From: Terrimicrobiaceae bacterium
Lineage (GTDB): Bacteria > Verrucomicrobiota > Verrucomicrobiia > Chthoniobacterales > Terrimicrobiaceae
Length of the DNA stretch: 64,000 nucleotides
Direction of reading: 5' to 3'
Assembly: GCA_018402345.1 (NCBI GenBank)
Contig: JAGYIV010000011.1
Span: forward strand, 27,170-91,169
The stretch's first letter is position 1, and every line of letters begins with the position of its first letter. The notes under the pieces are model-generated. The model saw only the letters and a program-made list of their open reading frames with translations. It was not told where the DNA came from and did not search any database. The translations under genes and the position numbers were made by a program. Shown here in pieces: positions 8,499 to 17,576 of the stretch.

Positions 8499-10931
8499 TC
8501 ACGGCAAATCCTGCTTTTTCTCGACCCGGAGATATGCATCCAGTGCTTTCCAGGCGGATTGCCAGTCGTTTCCCGCCGCGGCGAGCGCGCATTGCAGGCG
8601 AAGGCCCTCGGCCTCTTTGGCCATGGCGGACTCGGAGACCATACGGCGCGCGCTTACGGGATTCCCCTTGGCCAAGTAATACGCGACGCGGGCAGCCAAT
8701 TCCGCGGGCTCGGGGCCGCTCGCATCGACCTGCGGAAGCGACAAGCTGATCCCATAGCGCTTGACGACGGCATCCACGGCGCCCTTGAAATCCTTCCGCG
8801 CCACCATCTGCCTCACCCTCACCGGCCAGGCATCGGGCTCCCACGAGGGGTTCTCCTGCAAAAAAACCTCAAGTGTCTCGCGGTCGTCTTTCATCCACCA
8901 TGCCGCTAAAAACCGTCTCCGCCCCTTTGCATCGAGACTTTCAAGGAATGCCTTGTCCTCCACCGCCCCGCTCACCGAGCCTTTTGGTCCCCGGGAAATC
9001 CAGACCAGCCGAAACTCCGGAGAAAGCGACGCGTAGCTCCCGAGCGTCTCGGTGAGGCCGGGGAAGGACTGCGACTGGCTCAGGAGCGATTCATAAAGTT
9101 CCACCGGACGCGCGTAACCGCCGCCACGCTGGATCGCCAGGTTCTTCTCGAGCGCCTCGCCCCACAGCTTCCCCGTGCGCGTGGGATCATCGCGCAACCA
9201 CAACCGGCCTTGATCCAGCGGAATCTGCGCACTCACAGGATTCAACGCCCGCTCGGCCGAAAAGACCGCATCTGCGACGATCGGGTTGCCGCCATTGCGA
9301 ATCTCACGATAGCCAAGCTCGCGGTAGAGGCCGCGGGACATCGGCGACAACGGAATCTCCGAGCGCGCCAGATTTGTCGCCTCGTCGGAATACCCGGCCT
9401 CCACCAGTTGGCGCATCTGATCGACCGCCACAGCATCCCTGTAGGGTGGAAATTGCGGCCCGCCGAACCACTGCGAGCGGATCAGCATGATTCCAAGGGC
9501 AAGGACCGCCGCTCCTGCGACACCGAAAAATGCCTGCTGCACCATTCGTGATGGTCCGCGTGCGTCGCTGGAGGACAACGGCACCCCAAAGGCAATCCCA
9601 GAGACCACCAGAATCCACCAACCCAACTCGATCCGGTGCGCAGGCACATCGACCATGCCATGAAGGATCGCCACGAGAGCCACGGACACCATCCCCCACC
9701 TCAGCGGCCAGGAACCGCTATCCCTCAACCCCAGCGTGTCGCGCAGCAACACCCCGAGGAGCAAAAACGCGCATCCCAAAAACAGCACCCCCGACTCGGC
9801 AGCTGCCATCGCCCAATCGCTCTCGGGGTGCAACGCCGTCGCCTCGCCGATGCTTTCCCTCGCGTAAAATGGATACACATACGCATAGGTCCCAAGCCCC
9901 GTTCCGGTCAGCGGGTAGTCGCGAACCATCCGCAGCGTGTCACGAATGATCTTCGCGCGGAAATCCGACAATGCCGTCGAGAACCTCCCAGTGGACTCTC
10001 CCCCTGTGACCGACTCGGCAACCGCCGCATCGGCCTTGAACCCGAGCGTGTCAAGCAACCTGTCCCGCGCCCCTCCGCCGGAGGAAAGAAAAAGATACAC
10101 CACAAGCCCCCCCACGATCAGAGCACTCACGATCAAAGGCAGCGTCAAGTGGCTCCGACCCATTGCCGCCAACCAAATCACCGCTCCGACGAACAGAAAG
10201 ACGACTCCACCCCTCGAGCTGGATTCGAAAAGCAACGCATACGAACAAACCATCAACGACCCACTCCCGAGGAGAAACACCAGCGGTTGCCTCCGTGACC
10301 ACGCCGCCCGCACGATGCCAAACCCCAGCACCGCTCCGCTCACCAGCAGCGCGGCCGTGTGGTTCCGATTGGGAAAAAATCCAAAATCCGGAGGGGACCA
10401 TCCGCCAGCGTCGAAAAATGGATACTGCCACCCCGTCCACTTGGCATAAATCGCCACCACCGCATACGCGGAACACAACAGCGACCCGAGCAGTGCCAAA
10501 AGAATCTTCGCACCAGACCGCACCGGATGCCCCAGCGCATACAACCCGATCACCATCGCCGCCCCCAGCACCATAAGCCAATACACCGTCTCCCTCGGCA
10601 CCAGCGTCAGGCTCGGCAGCGGCGGCAAGCCTTGATACACCTGCAACCCCGCACGCCACTCAGGCATCGGCCACACCCCATGCGGCAGCAGACTCAGCGA
10701 GGCGAACCCCAGCATCGCACCGCAAAGAAGCCAGTATTTCCAAGGCACCACCCGGTTCGGCGGCAGGAGAATCATCGCCGCGCCGGCCACCGTCAGAAAA
10801 ATGCCTGTGGACCCCTGACGAATCGTGCCGGCCAAAAAAACACCCGCAAGAGCAGCCAGGATCAACAAGGCATGAACCACTCCAGAGCGAAACGGTGGAT
10901 AGGGTTGTTTGACGGTCTGATTCCTCGGCAT
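8499..10931 (-). CDS. O-antigen ligase/polymerase-like protein with long soluble C-terminal domain
   Basis: About 800 residues: roughly ten transmembrane helices in the first 480 residues, including the Wzy_C-type loop (LTGTGLGTYAYVYPFYARES followed by HPESDWAMAAAESG), then a soluble alpha-helical C-terminal region of about 300 residues. It is the second WaaL/Wzy-like gene in this operon. In the loop the usual HN pair is HPES, unlike the PHNDY of the paralogue at 4.8-6.7 kb. I chose the ATG at 10931, preceded by GGGGGAG with 9-base spacing; an upstream start at 10994 lacks such a site. It is the first gene of the cluster. Confidence 0.83.
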   Translation of the reverse strand: MPRNQTVKQPYPPFRSGVVHALLILAALAGVFLAGTIRQGSTGIFLTVAGAAMILLPPNRVVPWKYWLLCGAMLGFASLSLLPHGVWPMPEWRAGLQVYQGLPPLPSLTLVPRETVYWLMVLGAAMVIGLYALGHPVRSGAKILLALLGSLLCSAYAVVAIYAKWTGWQYPFFDAGGWSPPDFGFFPNRNHTAALLVSGAVLGFGIVRAAWSRRQPLVFLLGSGSLMVCSYALLFESSSRGGVVFLFVGAVIWLAAMGRSHLTLPLIVSALIVGGLVVYLFLSSGGGARDRLLDTLGFKADAAVAESVTGGESTGRFSTALSDFRAKIIRDTLRMVRDYPLTGTGLGTYAYVYPFYARESIGEATALHPESDWAMAAAESGVLFLGCAFLLLGVLLRDTLGLRDSGSWPLRWGMVSVALVAILHGMVDVPAHRIELGWWILVVSGIAFGVPLSSSDARGPSRMVQQAFFGVAGAAVLALGIMLIRSQWFGGPQFPPYRDAVAVDQMRQLVEAGYSDEATNLARSEIPLSPMSRGLYRELGYREIRNGGNPIVADAVFSAERALNPVSAQIPLDQGRLWLRDDPTRTGKLWGEALEKNLAIQRGGGYARPVELYESLLSQSQSFPGLTETLGSYASLSPEFRLVWISRGPKGSVSGAVEDKAFLESLDAKGRRRFLAAWWMKDDRETLEVFLQENPSWEPDAWPVRVRQMVARKDFKGAVDAVVKRYGISLSLPQVDASGPEPAELAARVAYYLAKGNPVSARRMVSESAMAKEAEGLRLQCALAAAGNDWQSAWKALDAYLRVEKKQDLP

Positions 10932-11065
10932 GGCGGCACACTCCCCCGAGATGAGGGAACAGTGCACCATTCCATCCACCCCACGCGCCCTCAAGCAGGA
11001 AAGCTGTGAATAACTTGTGGAAAAACCGCCATGTTCCCCGCGTGTTGTTCACATCCCCTTTGTGA

Positions 11066-12421
11066 ATGACTGCGAAAAACGCTACGACTCTCTCGATGAC
11101 ATTGAGCGAGACAAAGCGCGCCCTCGAGGAACTCGGAACCGAACCCACAAAAAGCCTCGGCCAGAACTTCCTGCACGACCAGAATCTCGCCCGCTCGATC
11201 GTTTCGCTTCTGGACATCCAACCCGGCGATCACATCGTGGAAATCGGATCGGGTCTTGGTGCCCTCACCGAGCTTCTCGCCCCCGCCGCATCGCGCCTCA
11301 CCCTCATCGAAAAAGACGCCCGCCTGGTGCCGCGCCTCCGCCGCGTGTTCAGCTCGGACCACATCACCATCCACCACACCGACGCACTGGAGTTCGACCT
11401 CCGCGCCCTCTGGGGGCACGGCCCGGTCAAGATCATCGGCAACCTCCCCTACTACATCTCAAGCCCCCTCATCGCGAAATACGCATCCGCCCTCTCACCC
11501 GCATCAATCCTCGTTCTCACGCTCCAACTCGAACTCGCCCAGCGTCTCGGAGCCGCCTGCGGATCGAAGGATTACGGCGCAATGACGATCTGTGTCGGGC
11601 GCCGCTGGGACATCCGCCTCGCCCGCAAACTCCCGGCCGCCGTCTTCCACCCAAGGCCAAAAGTCGACTCGGCGGTCATCACCATGCGGCGCAAGTCCCG
11701 CGATGAAATCCAACCCCTCGACGAGGTAGCGTTCGAGTCCCTCGTCAGGCGCGGATTTTCCGCCCGTCGCAAACAACTCCACAACCTCCTGCCGGACCTC
11801 CGCCCACAGTGGGACTCCCTTTCCAGCCAGATCGGCATTCGCACCGATGCACGCGCCGAGGATCTCTCCCTCTTCCAATGGGAATCCCTCACCCGCCTCG
11901 CCTCCCCCGCAGCCGCCCAACACGGCACCGAACTCTTCGATGTGGTTGATGAAAACGACCACGTCCTCCGCGCAGAGACACGCGAGACCGTTCATGTGAA
12001 TAACTTCCTCCACCGCGCCGTTCACATGCTTGTTTTCAACGATCACGGCGAACTCTTCCTCCAAAAACGCTCGCTCTGGAAGGATCGCAATCCTGGCCTC
12101 TGGGATTCCTCCGCTGCCGGACACGTGGATTCAGGTGAGGACTACACCACCGCAGCCTCGCGCGAACTCACCGAGGAACTCGGCATCCCCTCGCCCCCGC
12201 TCACCCGCATCGGACGCCTCACTCCCTGCGAGACGACAGGCTGGGAATTCATCGAAGTCTACCGCACCACCCACAACGGCCCGTTCCACCCCGCTCCCAT
12301 GGAACTCGAAACAGGCGCCTTTTTTCCCCTCTCCCACATCCGCCAGTGGGCTACACGCTCGCCGGCGGACTTCAGCCCCGTCTTCCTCCAATGCCTGCCC
12401 CTCATCGGCACCGGGGCCTGA
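11066..12421 (+). CDS. rsmA: RsmA/KsgA 16S rRNA dimethyladenosine transferase fused to a Nudix hydrolase
   Basis: Residues 10-275 are a complete RsmA: SLGQNFLHD (31-39), the SAM motif VEIGSGLG (58-65), catalytic NLPYYIS (126-132) and FHPRPKVDS (194-202). RsmA dimethylates two adjacent adenines near the 3' end of 16S rRNA during 30S maturation. Residues 288-445 form a YfcD/IPP-isomerase-like Nudix domain with a canonical Nudix box at 352-374 (G-x5-E-x7-REL-x-EELG). No stop or frame change lies between them, so this is a true single-frame fusion in the given sequence. An alternative start at codon 11 is possible. The Nudix substrate is unknown. Confidence 0.9.
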   Translation: MTAKNATTLSMTLSETKRALEELGTEPTKSLGQNFLHDQNLARSIVSLLDIQPGDHIVEIGSGLGALTELLAPAASRLTLIEKDARLVPRLRRVFSSDHITIHHTDALEFDLRALWGHGPVKIIGNLPYYISSPLIAKYASALSPASILVLTLQLELAQRLGAACGSKDYGAMTICVGRRWDIRLARKLPAAVFHPRPKVDSAVITMRRKSRDEIQPLDEVAFESLVRRGFSARRKQLHNLLPDLRPQWDSLSSQIGIRTDARAEDLSLFQWESLTRLASPAAAQHGTELFDVVDENDHVLRAETRETVHVNNFLHRAVHMLVFNDHGELFLQKRSLWKDRNPGLWDSSAAGHVDSGEDYTTAASRELTEELGIPSPPLTRIGRLTPCETTGWEFIEVYRTTHNGPFHPAPMELETGAFFPLSHIRQWATRSPADFSPVFLQCLPLIGTGA

Positions 12422-13107
12422 GTCCCTCCGGCAACCGCCCCCTGTTGTCGCATGGCTTTGATCGCCTGGCTCCATTCTATGGTCTGCTGGAGCGATGTGT
12501 CGCATGCGGTTTGCTGCAGAGGGTGCGTCTTGAGTGGATCGATTCGGTCCAGGCCGCCAATGTTCTTCTCGTCGGCGAGGGCCACGGCCGGTTTTTAGCG
12601 CCCCTGTCGAATGTGCTGCCACAGGCGCAGATCACGTGCGTGGATGCGAGTCGAGGCATGCTTGCGGTCGCCCGAAGGCGTTTGGAAAAGCTCAACCCTT
12701 CAGCCATCGATCGGGTCGAGTGGATTCACGCCTCGCTTCCCGACTGGCAACCGCCTCCAAGCACCTTCGACCTCGTCGTGACCAACTTTTTCCTCGATTG
12801 TTTCGACGGGGAACTTCTTGAGCGTGTCGTGGGACGCATCGCCGTGGGATCAACAGCGACCGGCCAATGGATTCTCACAGACTTCGCCATGCCATCCCTT
12901 GCACTTCCACGCCTGGCGGCACGCGCCTCACTTTGGACCATGTATCGGTTTTTCCGGGCAACCACACAACTTCCCGCACGTTCACTCGATTACCCCGCCC
13001 CGCACCTTCAAGCGCATGGCTTTCGCAACACACAGACGCGCGTTCGCCTGTGGGGATTCCTGACAAGCCAACTCTGGCGTCGCGTGCCGTCTCCCTACAG
13101 GGGATAG
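12391..13107 (+). CDS. Class I SAM-dependent methyltransferase
   Basis: The recognisable part begins HGFDRLAPFYGLLE, a UbiE/Methyltransf-like opening, followed by VLLVGEGHGRF (motif I, variant of GxGxG), CVDASRGML (acidic residue of motif II), DLVVTNFFLDCF (motif IV) and a hydrophobic C-terminal half. Substrate is unknown. The start is uncertain: an ATG at 12391 lies inside the end of the RsmA-Nudix gene, while a TTG at 12445 just after that stop would give a protein beginning right before the conserved block. It ends by overlapping the convergent serine hydrolase gene by 13 bases. Confidence 0.75.
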   Translation: MPAPHRHRGLSPSGNRPLLSHGFDRLAPFYGLLERCVACGLLQRVRLEWIDSVQAANVLLVGEGHGRFLAPLSNVLPQAQITCVDASRGMLAVARRRLEKLNPSAIDRVEWIHASLPDWQPPPSTFDLVVTNFFLDCFDGELLERVVGRIAVGSTATGQWILTDFAMPSLALPRLAARASLWTMYRFFRATTQLPARSLDYPAPHLQAHGFRNTQTRVRLWGFLTSQLWRRVPSPYRG

Positions 13108-13949
13108 CGGCGCTTCATTTCACCGTAGGCCAGATTCGAGACACCTCGAATGACATCCCCGCGTTTGGAAATCCAGCTGCCATAGGATTTGTTGCGCACC
13201 GAACTCTCGATGATTCCGATCAACACATAGGGATACGACCTGCCATTCCTCCCCTTGGCCACCAGGATTCCCATGTCGCCACAGCACATCGCCGTGCTGC
13301 CGGTCTTGTTGTAGACGCGGGTGCCTGCGGGGACAGACTTCGCGCCAGTGTAGACCCGATCCTGCCCGGGCAGGTTCATGAGACGCAACATCTCGCTCGA
13401 GTAGGGCAGCTTCTTGTTCCAGAGCGCGGAAAGGAAACGGGCATAGTCCGCGGCGGAACCTCTGTTGCGATAAGTCGTGCCTCCGGAGGGAATGTATTCC
13501 ACCAGACTCAACTGGCGGCACAGATCTGGATAATGCCGCTTCAGAAGCGCTTGGGTGGCCGCCGGACCGCCCGTCTGCCTCATGATCCAGTTCGTGGAGG
13601 GATTGTTGCTCTTTTGGATCATCAACTCCATATGGCGACGGCTCTGCGGGCCATAGGACAGGCTGCCCTCGGCGACTTTGTGGAAAAATGCCAGCGCCAC
13701 ATACGGCTTGATCATGCTGGCCGCCTGGAGAGGAGTATTTGCGTTGATCGATGCCAGTTTCGCGCCACTGGTCAAATCCGAGACCACCCATGCCGTCCGC
13801 TCGTGGGCACGCAGCGCTCCCCGACTCCGGAGCGAACCGATATAGCGTTCGATGCTGTGTTCCAACCGCGACGCCCCCTCAGCCCAAGCAGTGGAGGCGA
13901 ATGCCACTCCAAGAAAAACACAAAAAAACAACTGCCGAACCGCGCTCAT
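13095..13949 (-). CDS. Exported class-A-beta-lactamase-like serine hydrolase
   Basis: A 284-residue protein with an N-terminal signal peptide (cleavage likely after STAWA) and the three active-site motifs of penicilloyl-serine transferases: SMIK (Ser78, Lys81), SNN (near 114, in place of SDN) and KTGS (Lys215). It belongs to the beta-lactamase2-type serine hydrolases, either a beta-lactamase or a peptidoglycan-modifying peptidase. The Glu166 loop typical of true class A enzymes is not evident, so resistance should not be assumed. ATG at 13949 is preferred over a GTG two codons upstream. Confidence 0.82.
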   Translation of the reverse strand: MSAVRQLFFCVFLGVAFASTAWAEGASRLEHSIERYIGSLRSRGALRAHERTAWVVSDLTSGAKLASINANTPLQAASMIKPYVALAFFHKVAEGSLSYGPQSRRHMELMIQKSNNPSTNWIMRQTGGPAATQALLKRHYPDLCRQLSLVEYIPSGGTTYRNRGSAADYARFLSALWNKKLPYSSEMLRLMNLPGQDRVYTGAKSVPAGTRVYNKTGSTAMCCGDMGILVAKGRNGRSYPYVLIGIIESSVRNKSYGSWISKRGDVIRGVSNLAYGEMKRRYPL

Positions 13950-13995
13950 AACCACACCTGAATCGTATCAAAGGCGTCAACCCGCTCGATCCCGA

Positions 13996-14349
13996 TCAAT
14001 CGAAATACGTGTCCTCGTGCGTGTAGCGAGGAGAGCAACAGCACAGAAACCGCAGATCGGTGTGCGCGGTGATCGTGTGCCGTGCCCCAGGCGGAATCAA
14101 AATCGCATCGCCCTCCGCGACTTCCCTCGCGACTCCATCCACCTCGACAAGAGCGCTCCCGGCGAGAATGAAATAAATCTCCTCGCTGAGTTTGTGATGA
14201 TGCCGCTCCGTCGAGGCACCCGCGCCCATGCAGGCTTCGGCGAGGCTCTGGTTGCGGATCGGCGCGTTGCCGACGTTCATGATTTCCCGAATGGTCGACC
14301 CGTCCTTCGTGGTGAAGGCGGGCTGCTCCTCGATCTGGCGCACAATCAT
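13996..14349 (-). CDS. Cupin-2 domain protein
   Basis: A 117-residue single-domain cupin. Motif 1 shows STERHHHKLSEEIYFILAG (His, His and Glu metal ligands) and motif 2 reads GDAILIPPGARHTITA with the fourth ligand His. It probably binds a metal and acts as a small-molecule isomerase or dioxygenase, or as a sensor. The start at 14349 is preceded by GAGAGGAG eight bases upstream, which clearly beats the longer reading from 14385. It follows the glycosidase-like lipoprotein gene on the same strand, 45 bases away, and may act on a sugar product (inference). Confidence 0.85.
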   Translation of the reverse strand: MIVRQIEEQPAFTTKDGSTIREIMNVGNAPIRNQSLAEACMGAGASTERHHHKLSEEIYFILAGSALVEVDGVAREVAEGDAILIPPGARHTITAHTDLRFLCCCSPRYTHEDTYFD

Positions 14350-14394
14350 GCCCCCACTCCTCTCAACACCTGCCATTCCATGCACGGCAAAAAA

Positions 14395-16212
14395 CTACTC
14401 GGCCCCCGTGGCCTTGAGCGGCTTGTTGGTCGGCAAAAACTCGACGATTGTGAACTTGTTGAAATTTTCGATCGTTACCACCAGCGTGCCATTTTCCACC
14501 AGAAACGGGCCGTATTCCTTCTGGAACACACCGAGGTCCCTGCCGGTCCTGCGGCAGATGTCCTTGGTCTCCACCCGCACGATGTATTTCGAACCGTTCC
14601 GCAACCCCTCGCCGCGGAAGTTTTTTTGCGACGCCTCGTTGTTGAAGTAGCGCCCCTTCCGAACAGTCGAGGGAATCGACACTTTCGCCCACGTCTTGCC
14701 GTTGGCGCCGTCGGAATACAGCAACACGACAAACGTGCGGCGAGTCCGGTTCCATGAGGACATCTTGTAGTTCTCCTTGCCGCTGAACCCTGGGCTCCAA
14801 ACCATGATGTCGTTTCCAGCTTCCTTGGCGACCGCATGCCGGATCACCTCATCCGTTCCTCCCGCGATCCGAGAATACCAGCGCCACACATAGTAGTGAA
14901 GGTGGTTGGGGTCTCGGGGGTTGATGTAGTCGCGAGCCGTAAATGGCTCGGGCGCCTCTTGAATGGTGAATGTCTCGTCGTCACCGCGAAGCGACAGCTT
15001 GGTCTTCAAAATGTCGGGACCGCCATCATTGGCACGCATGACTTTCAAGGGGGCCAACGCTCGCACCCGCCCGTTGTAATCCCGCCGCTTCGTCAACCCC
15101 ATGGACCAAGCGCTCTCGTTGTCGGACCACGGCAAGTTCACTGTGTTCATGCCTCGCTCGAGGCACTTGCCGAGGATCGTGAGCGTCTTGTCATAGGCAT
15201 CGAGTTCGTTTGTGCGCCCGTCGCCGTTGACATCCGCCGCATGGCCGGACTTGTCCCAGACAATCCACGACTCGGCGGCGAGGATTTTTTTGGAGATGTA
15301 ACCGCTCGCGTCGAGCTTCTGGCGCACCATGTCGTGCTGGTCCCACACCGAGCTGATCAGCTTGCCGTCCATCATTCCATAACCGTTGAAATGATCCGAG
15401 ACATTGATGTTCAACGCATCCACCAACCCCATGAGTTCACTGTTGGCGATCAATCGGTCGTAAAAATCGGACATCGCCACAGCTCCACTTCCCTTCAGTC
15501 CCGCAAGGGTTTCACAAGCCTCGCACGGGGACGTGCCGCCGGGCGAGATCAACACCGGCTTGGCGGGAGTTGTGTTGTGGACCCTCCGAATCGCCCGCGC
15601 GCCCTTGATGAAGATTTCCGAGATCAGAAAATCAATATCCCCGTCCACTAGCATGGCCTTGAGGTTCGCCTCGTGGTAGAGCTGGTAGGAATCCACGCGC
15701 CCCTTGAAGTGCCTCGCCATGCGTGCCGCAAACTTTTCATACTCGCCAACCCGCGGCTTGTAGGGGCCTGACTTCCCGCTGGCGGACGCCCAGGCGGGGC
15801 AATGCCAGAAGACCAATTCCACTTTCTGCCCCTGCCGCACACATTGATCCACCGCATCGTCGATCGCCTTGAGGTAATCGGACCTGTGGGATTTGTAATC
15901 GACGTTCTCGGGTCTCCCCTCTGCCCCGGCCCAACTCACCCAGAACTGAACGTAACTGCTGTCCTCCATGATCACCGGACGCGCCCCGTCATACGCATTC
16001 CCCTTCTTCAACCCATAAGGCTGCCAGCGCACCCCGACGTGCATGTGGTCGGTCGTCCACTGGTATTTCGGCGCCCGTTGCCGGTCCGCCCCGCCACCAA
16101 CCTCCCGAGGCATAGCACACCCGGTCAGCAAGACCGTCAGGGCAACCCAGGAAAGATAAAAATGCGAAATTCTAAATGTTAATACTCTCAGGGCAGGCAT
16201 CAGTTGCTTCAT
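14395..16212 (-). CDS. Lipoprotein with (beta/alpha)8 glycoside-hydrolase-like domain
   Basis: About 605 residues. The N terminus is a lipoprotein signal ending in LLTGC (lipidated Cys near 32). The body looks like a clan-A glycoside hydrolase: QLYHEANL (candidate acid/base Glu near 181), ILAAESWIVWD (candidate nucleophile Glu near 314), and many Trp/His pairs (FWHCPAW, WVSWAG). An EF-hand/dockerin-like calcium loop (D-V-N-G-D-G-R-T-N-E-L-D, about 327-338) sits just after the putative nucleophile strand. The C terminus is beta rich. ATG at 16212 is chosen because it directly precedes the hydrophobic lipoprotein leader. The family number is not certain. Confidence 0.72.
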   Translation of the reverse strand: MKQLMPALRVLTFRISHFYLSWVALTVLLTGCAMPREVGGGADRQRAPKYQWTTDHMHVGVRWQPYGLKKGNAYDGARPVIMEDSSYVQFWVSWAGAEGRPENVDYKSHRSDYLKAIDDAVDQCVRQGQKVELVFWHCPAWASASGKSGPYKPRVGEYEKFAARMARHFKGRVDSYQLYHEANLKAMLVDGDIDFLISEIFIKGARAIRRVHNTTPAKPVLISPGGTSPCEACETLAGLKGSGAVAMSDFYDRLIANSELMGLVDALNINVSDHFNGYGMMDGKLISSVWDQHDMVRQKLDASGYISKKILAAESWIVWDKSGHAADVNGDGRTNELDAYDKTLTILGKCLERGMNTVNLPWSDNESAWSMGLTKRRDYNGRVRALAPLKVMRANDGGPDILKTKLSLRGDDETFTIQEAPEPFTARDYINPRDPNHLHYYVWRWYSRIAGGTDEVIRHAVAKEAGNDIMVWSPGFSGKENYKMSSWNRTRRTFVVLLYSDGANGKTWAKVSIPSTVRKGRYFNNEASQKNFRGEGLRNGSKYIVRVETKDICRRTGRDLGVFQKEYGPFLVENGTLVVTIENFNKFTIVEFLPTNKPLKATGAE

Positions 16213-16271
16213 GGATAGGTCTTTTTTCAGAAATGACGGGGGACTTTCAAAAGAGAAGCACCGGATGAGTC

Positions 16272-17576
16272 TCAAGTCGATTCTTGTCGTCCGCCAGTAG
16301 ACAAGAATTGAGCGATCGCGGTGAGCGCCGGGTAATCAATCTTTGCGGCATCCGCCACGATCTCATCCGGCCATGGGAAAAACCGGTCGGGAATCGCGAA
16401 GCGCTCCAACCGCCCTCCAAGATGGTCGCGGAGCACCCCCTCCTCCACAGCACCATCGATGAACGCCACAGGCCGCTGACCGAACTCACTGTGATCGATC
16501 GCGACAACCGCCGCGCGCCGCACGCCGGGGACTTCCGCAAGAAGGCACTCGATCGCCTCGGGGTGAATGTTTTCACCTCCGGAAACAAGCATGCGGTCCA
16601 TGCGCCCAGTGATGCAGAGGCCGCCACTTGAAGCAAACGCACCAATGTCCCCCGTTCCAAACCACCCGTCGGCATCAATCGGACTGTGCCACTCCGTCGT
16701 CTCCAAGATCATTTGCGCCATTCCAGGCGATTTCACAAAAATCTCACCGCGATCCGAGAGCCTGACGTCCGTTCCGGAAAGCGGATGCCCCGCATGAACT
16801 CGCTCCGGCATTGACTCCAAGCGCTCCGTGGTGGCGATCTGCGAGGCCGTTTCTGTCATACCGTAAGTCAGGTGGAGCGGCACCCCCGCGCCAAGCGCCC
16901 TGTCGACAAGCGCGCTGGAAAACGGCCCGCCGCCTCCCAGAACCGCTTGGAGCTGTGGAAACCTCCCGCCACCCTCCAGCAGACGTTGCAACTGCACCGC
17001 AACGACAGAGACATGCGTCACCGCCGGATGCCCCAACGCCTCGGCCAATGGACGCGACCTGTCGGGAAATACGACCGTCGCACCCGACAAAAGACACCGC
17101 ACCAGCACGGCAAGGCCGCTCACATGGTGCATTGGCAAATTAAGCAACCATCCACACCCAACACCCAGTGGAATCCGCTCCGCCGCCGCACGGGCATTGG
17201 CCTCATGGGCGCAAAGATTGTGAAACACCGCTTTGGGCCGACCACTCGAGCCGGACGTGAACAAAATCGTCCCCGCCTGCATTGGCAACGCCGCGCCGGG
17301 CCCCGCGATTTGAGCGCCTCGTCGCCGCACCTCGGCGGCGGGAAGCTTGAGACTCGTCGGCACAACAAGCCGCCCCGAGGCAAGCACCGCAAGCAACCGC
17401 AATGCCGCGCCAACCTCCGGCGCGCCGCTCAGGATCACTGGCTTCCCGGAATCGGCGGGCTCATGGACGCGGAGCTCATCGCGCAGGCGGGCATGGGAAA
17501 TCGACTCGCCGCTCCCCAAGTCAACCAGCGCCGGAGCGTTTCCATACGACCCGAGATTCTCAAATAGCGACGTCAT
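16272..17576 (-). CDS. menE: o-Succinylbenzoate-CoA ligase
   Basis: An AMP-forming ligase of the ANL superfamily that activates o-succinylbenzoate to its CoA thioester in menaquinone synthesis. Motifs: the P-loop-like ILFTSGSSGRPKAVFH, YGMTETASQ, the hinge GRMDRMLVSGGENIHPEAIE and a C-terminal lysine in DAAKIDYPAL. At about 434 residues it is slightly short for ANL enzymes but fits MenE. The start at 17576 (MTSLFEN) overlaps the end of menC by 17 bases. Assignment rests on family motifs plus its place directly after menB, menA and menC. Confidence 0.9.
   Translation of the reverse strand: MTSLFENLGSYGNAPALVDLGSGESISHARLRDELRVHEPADSGKPVILSGAPEVGAALRLLAVLASGRLVVPTSLKLPAAEVRRRGAQIAGPGAALPMQAGTILFTSGSSGRPKAVFHNLCAHEANARAAAERIPLGVGCGWLLNLPMHHVSGLAVLVRCLLSGATVVFPDRSRPLAEALGHPAVTHVSVVAVQLQRLLEGGGRFPQLQAVLGGGGPFSSALVDRALGAGVPLHLTYGMTETASQIATTERLESMPERVHAGHPLSGTDVRLSDRGEIFVKSPGMAQMILETTEWHSPIDADGWFGTGDIGAFASSGGLCITGRMDRMLVSGGENIHPEAIECLLAEVPGVRRAAVVAIDHSEFGQRPVAFIDGAVEEGVLRDHLGGRLERFAIPDRFFPWPDEIVADAAKIDYPALTAIAQFLSTGGRQEST

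Noticed and set aside
10995..11065. DnaA boxes and replication origin before rsmA
   Set aside because: Only one TTATTCACA-like box (TGTGAATAA) is seen, with no AT-rich unwinding element or dnaA/dnaN genes.
13095..13949. Beta-lactamase resistance gene
   Set aside because: Active-site motifs fit the superfamily, but the Glu166 loop is not evident and SDN is SNN; a cell-wall enzyme is as likely.
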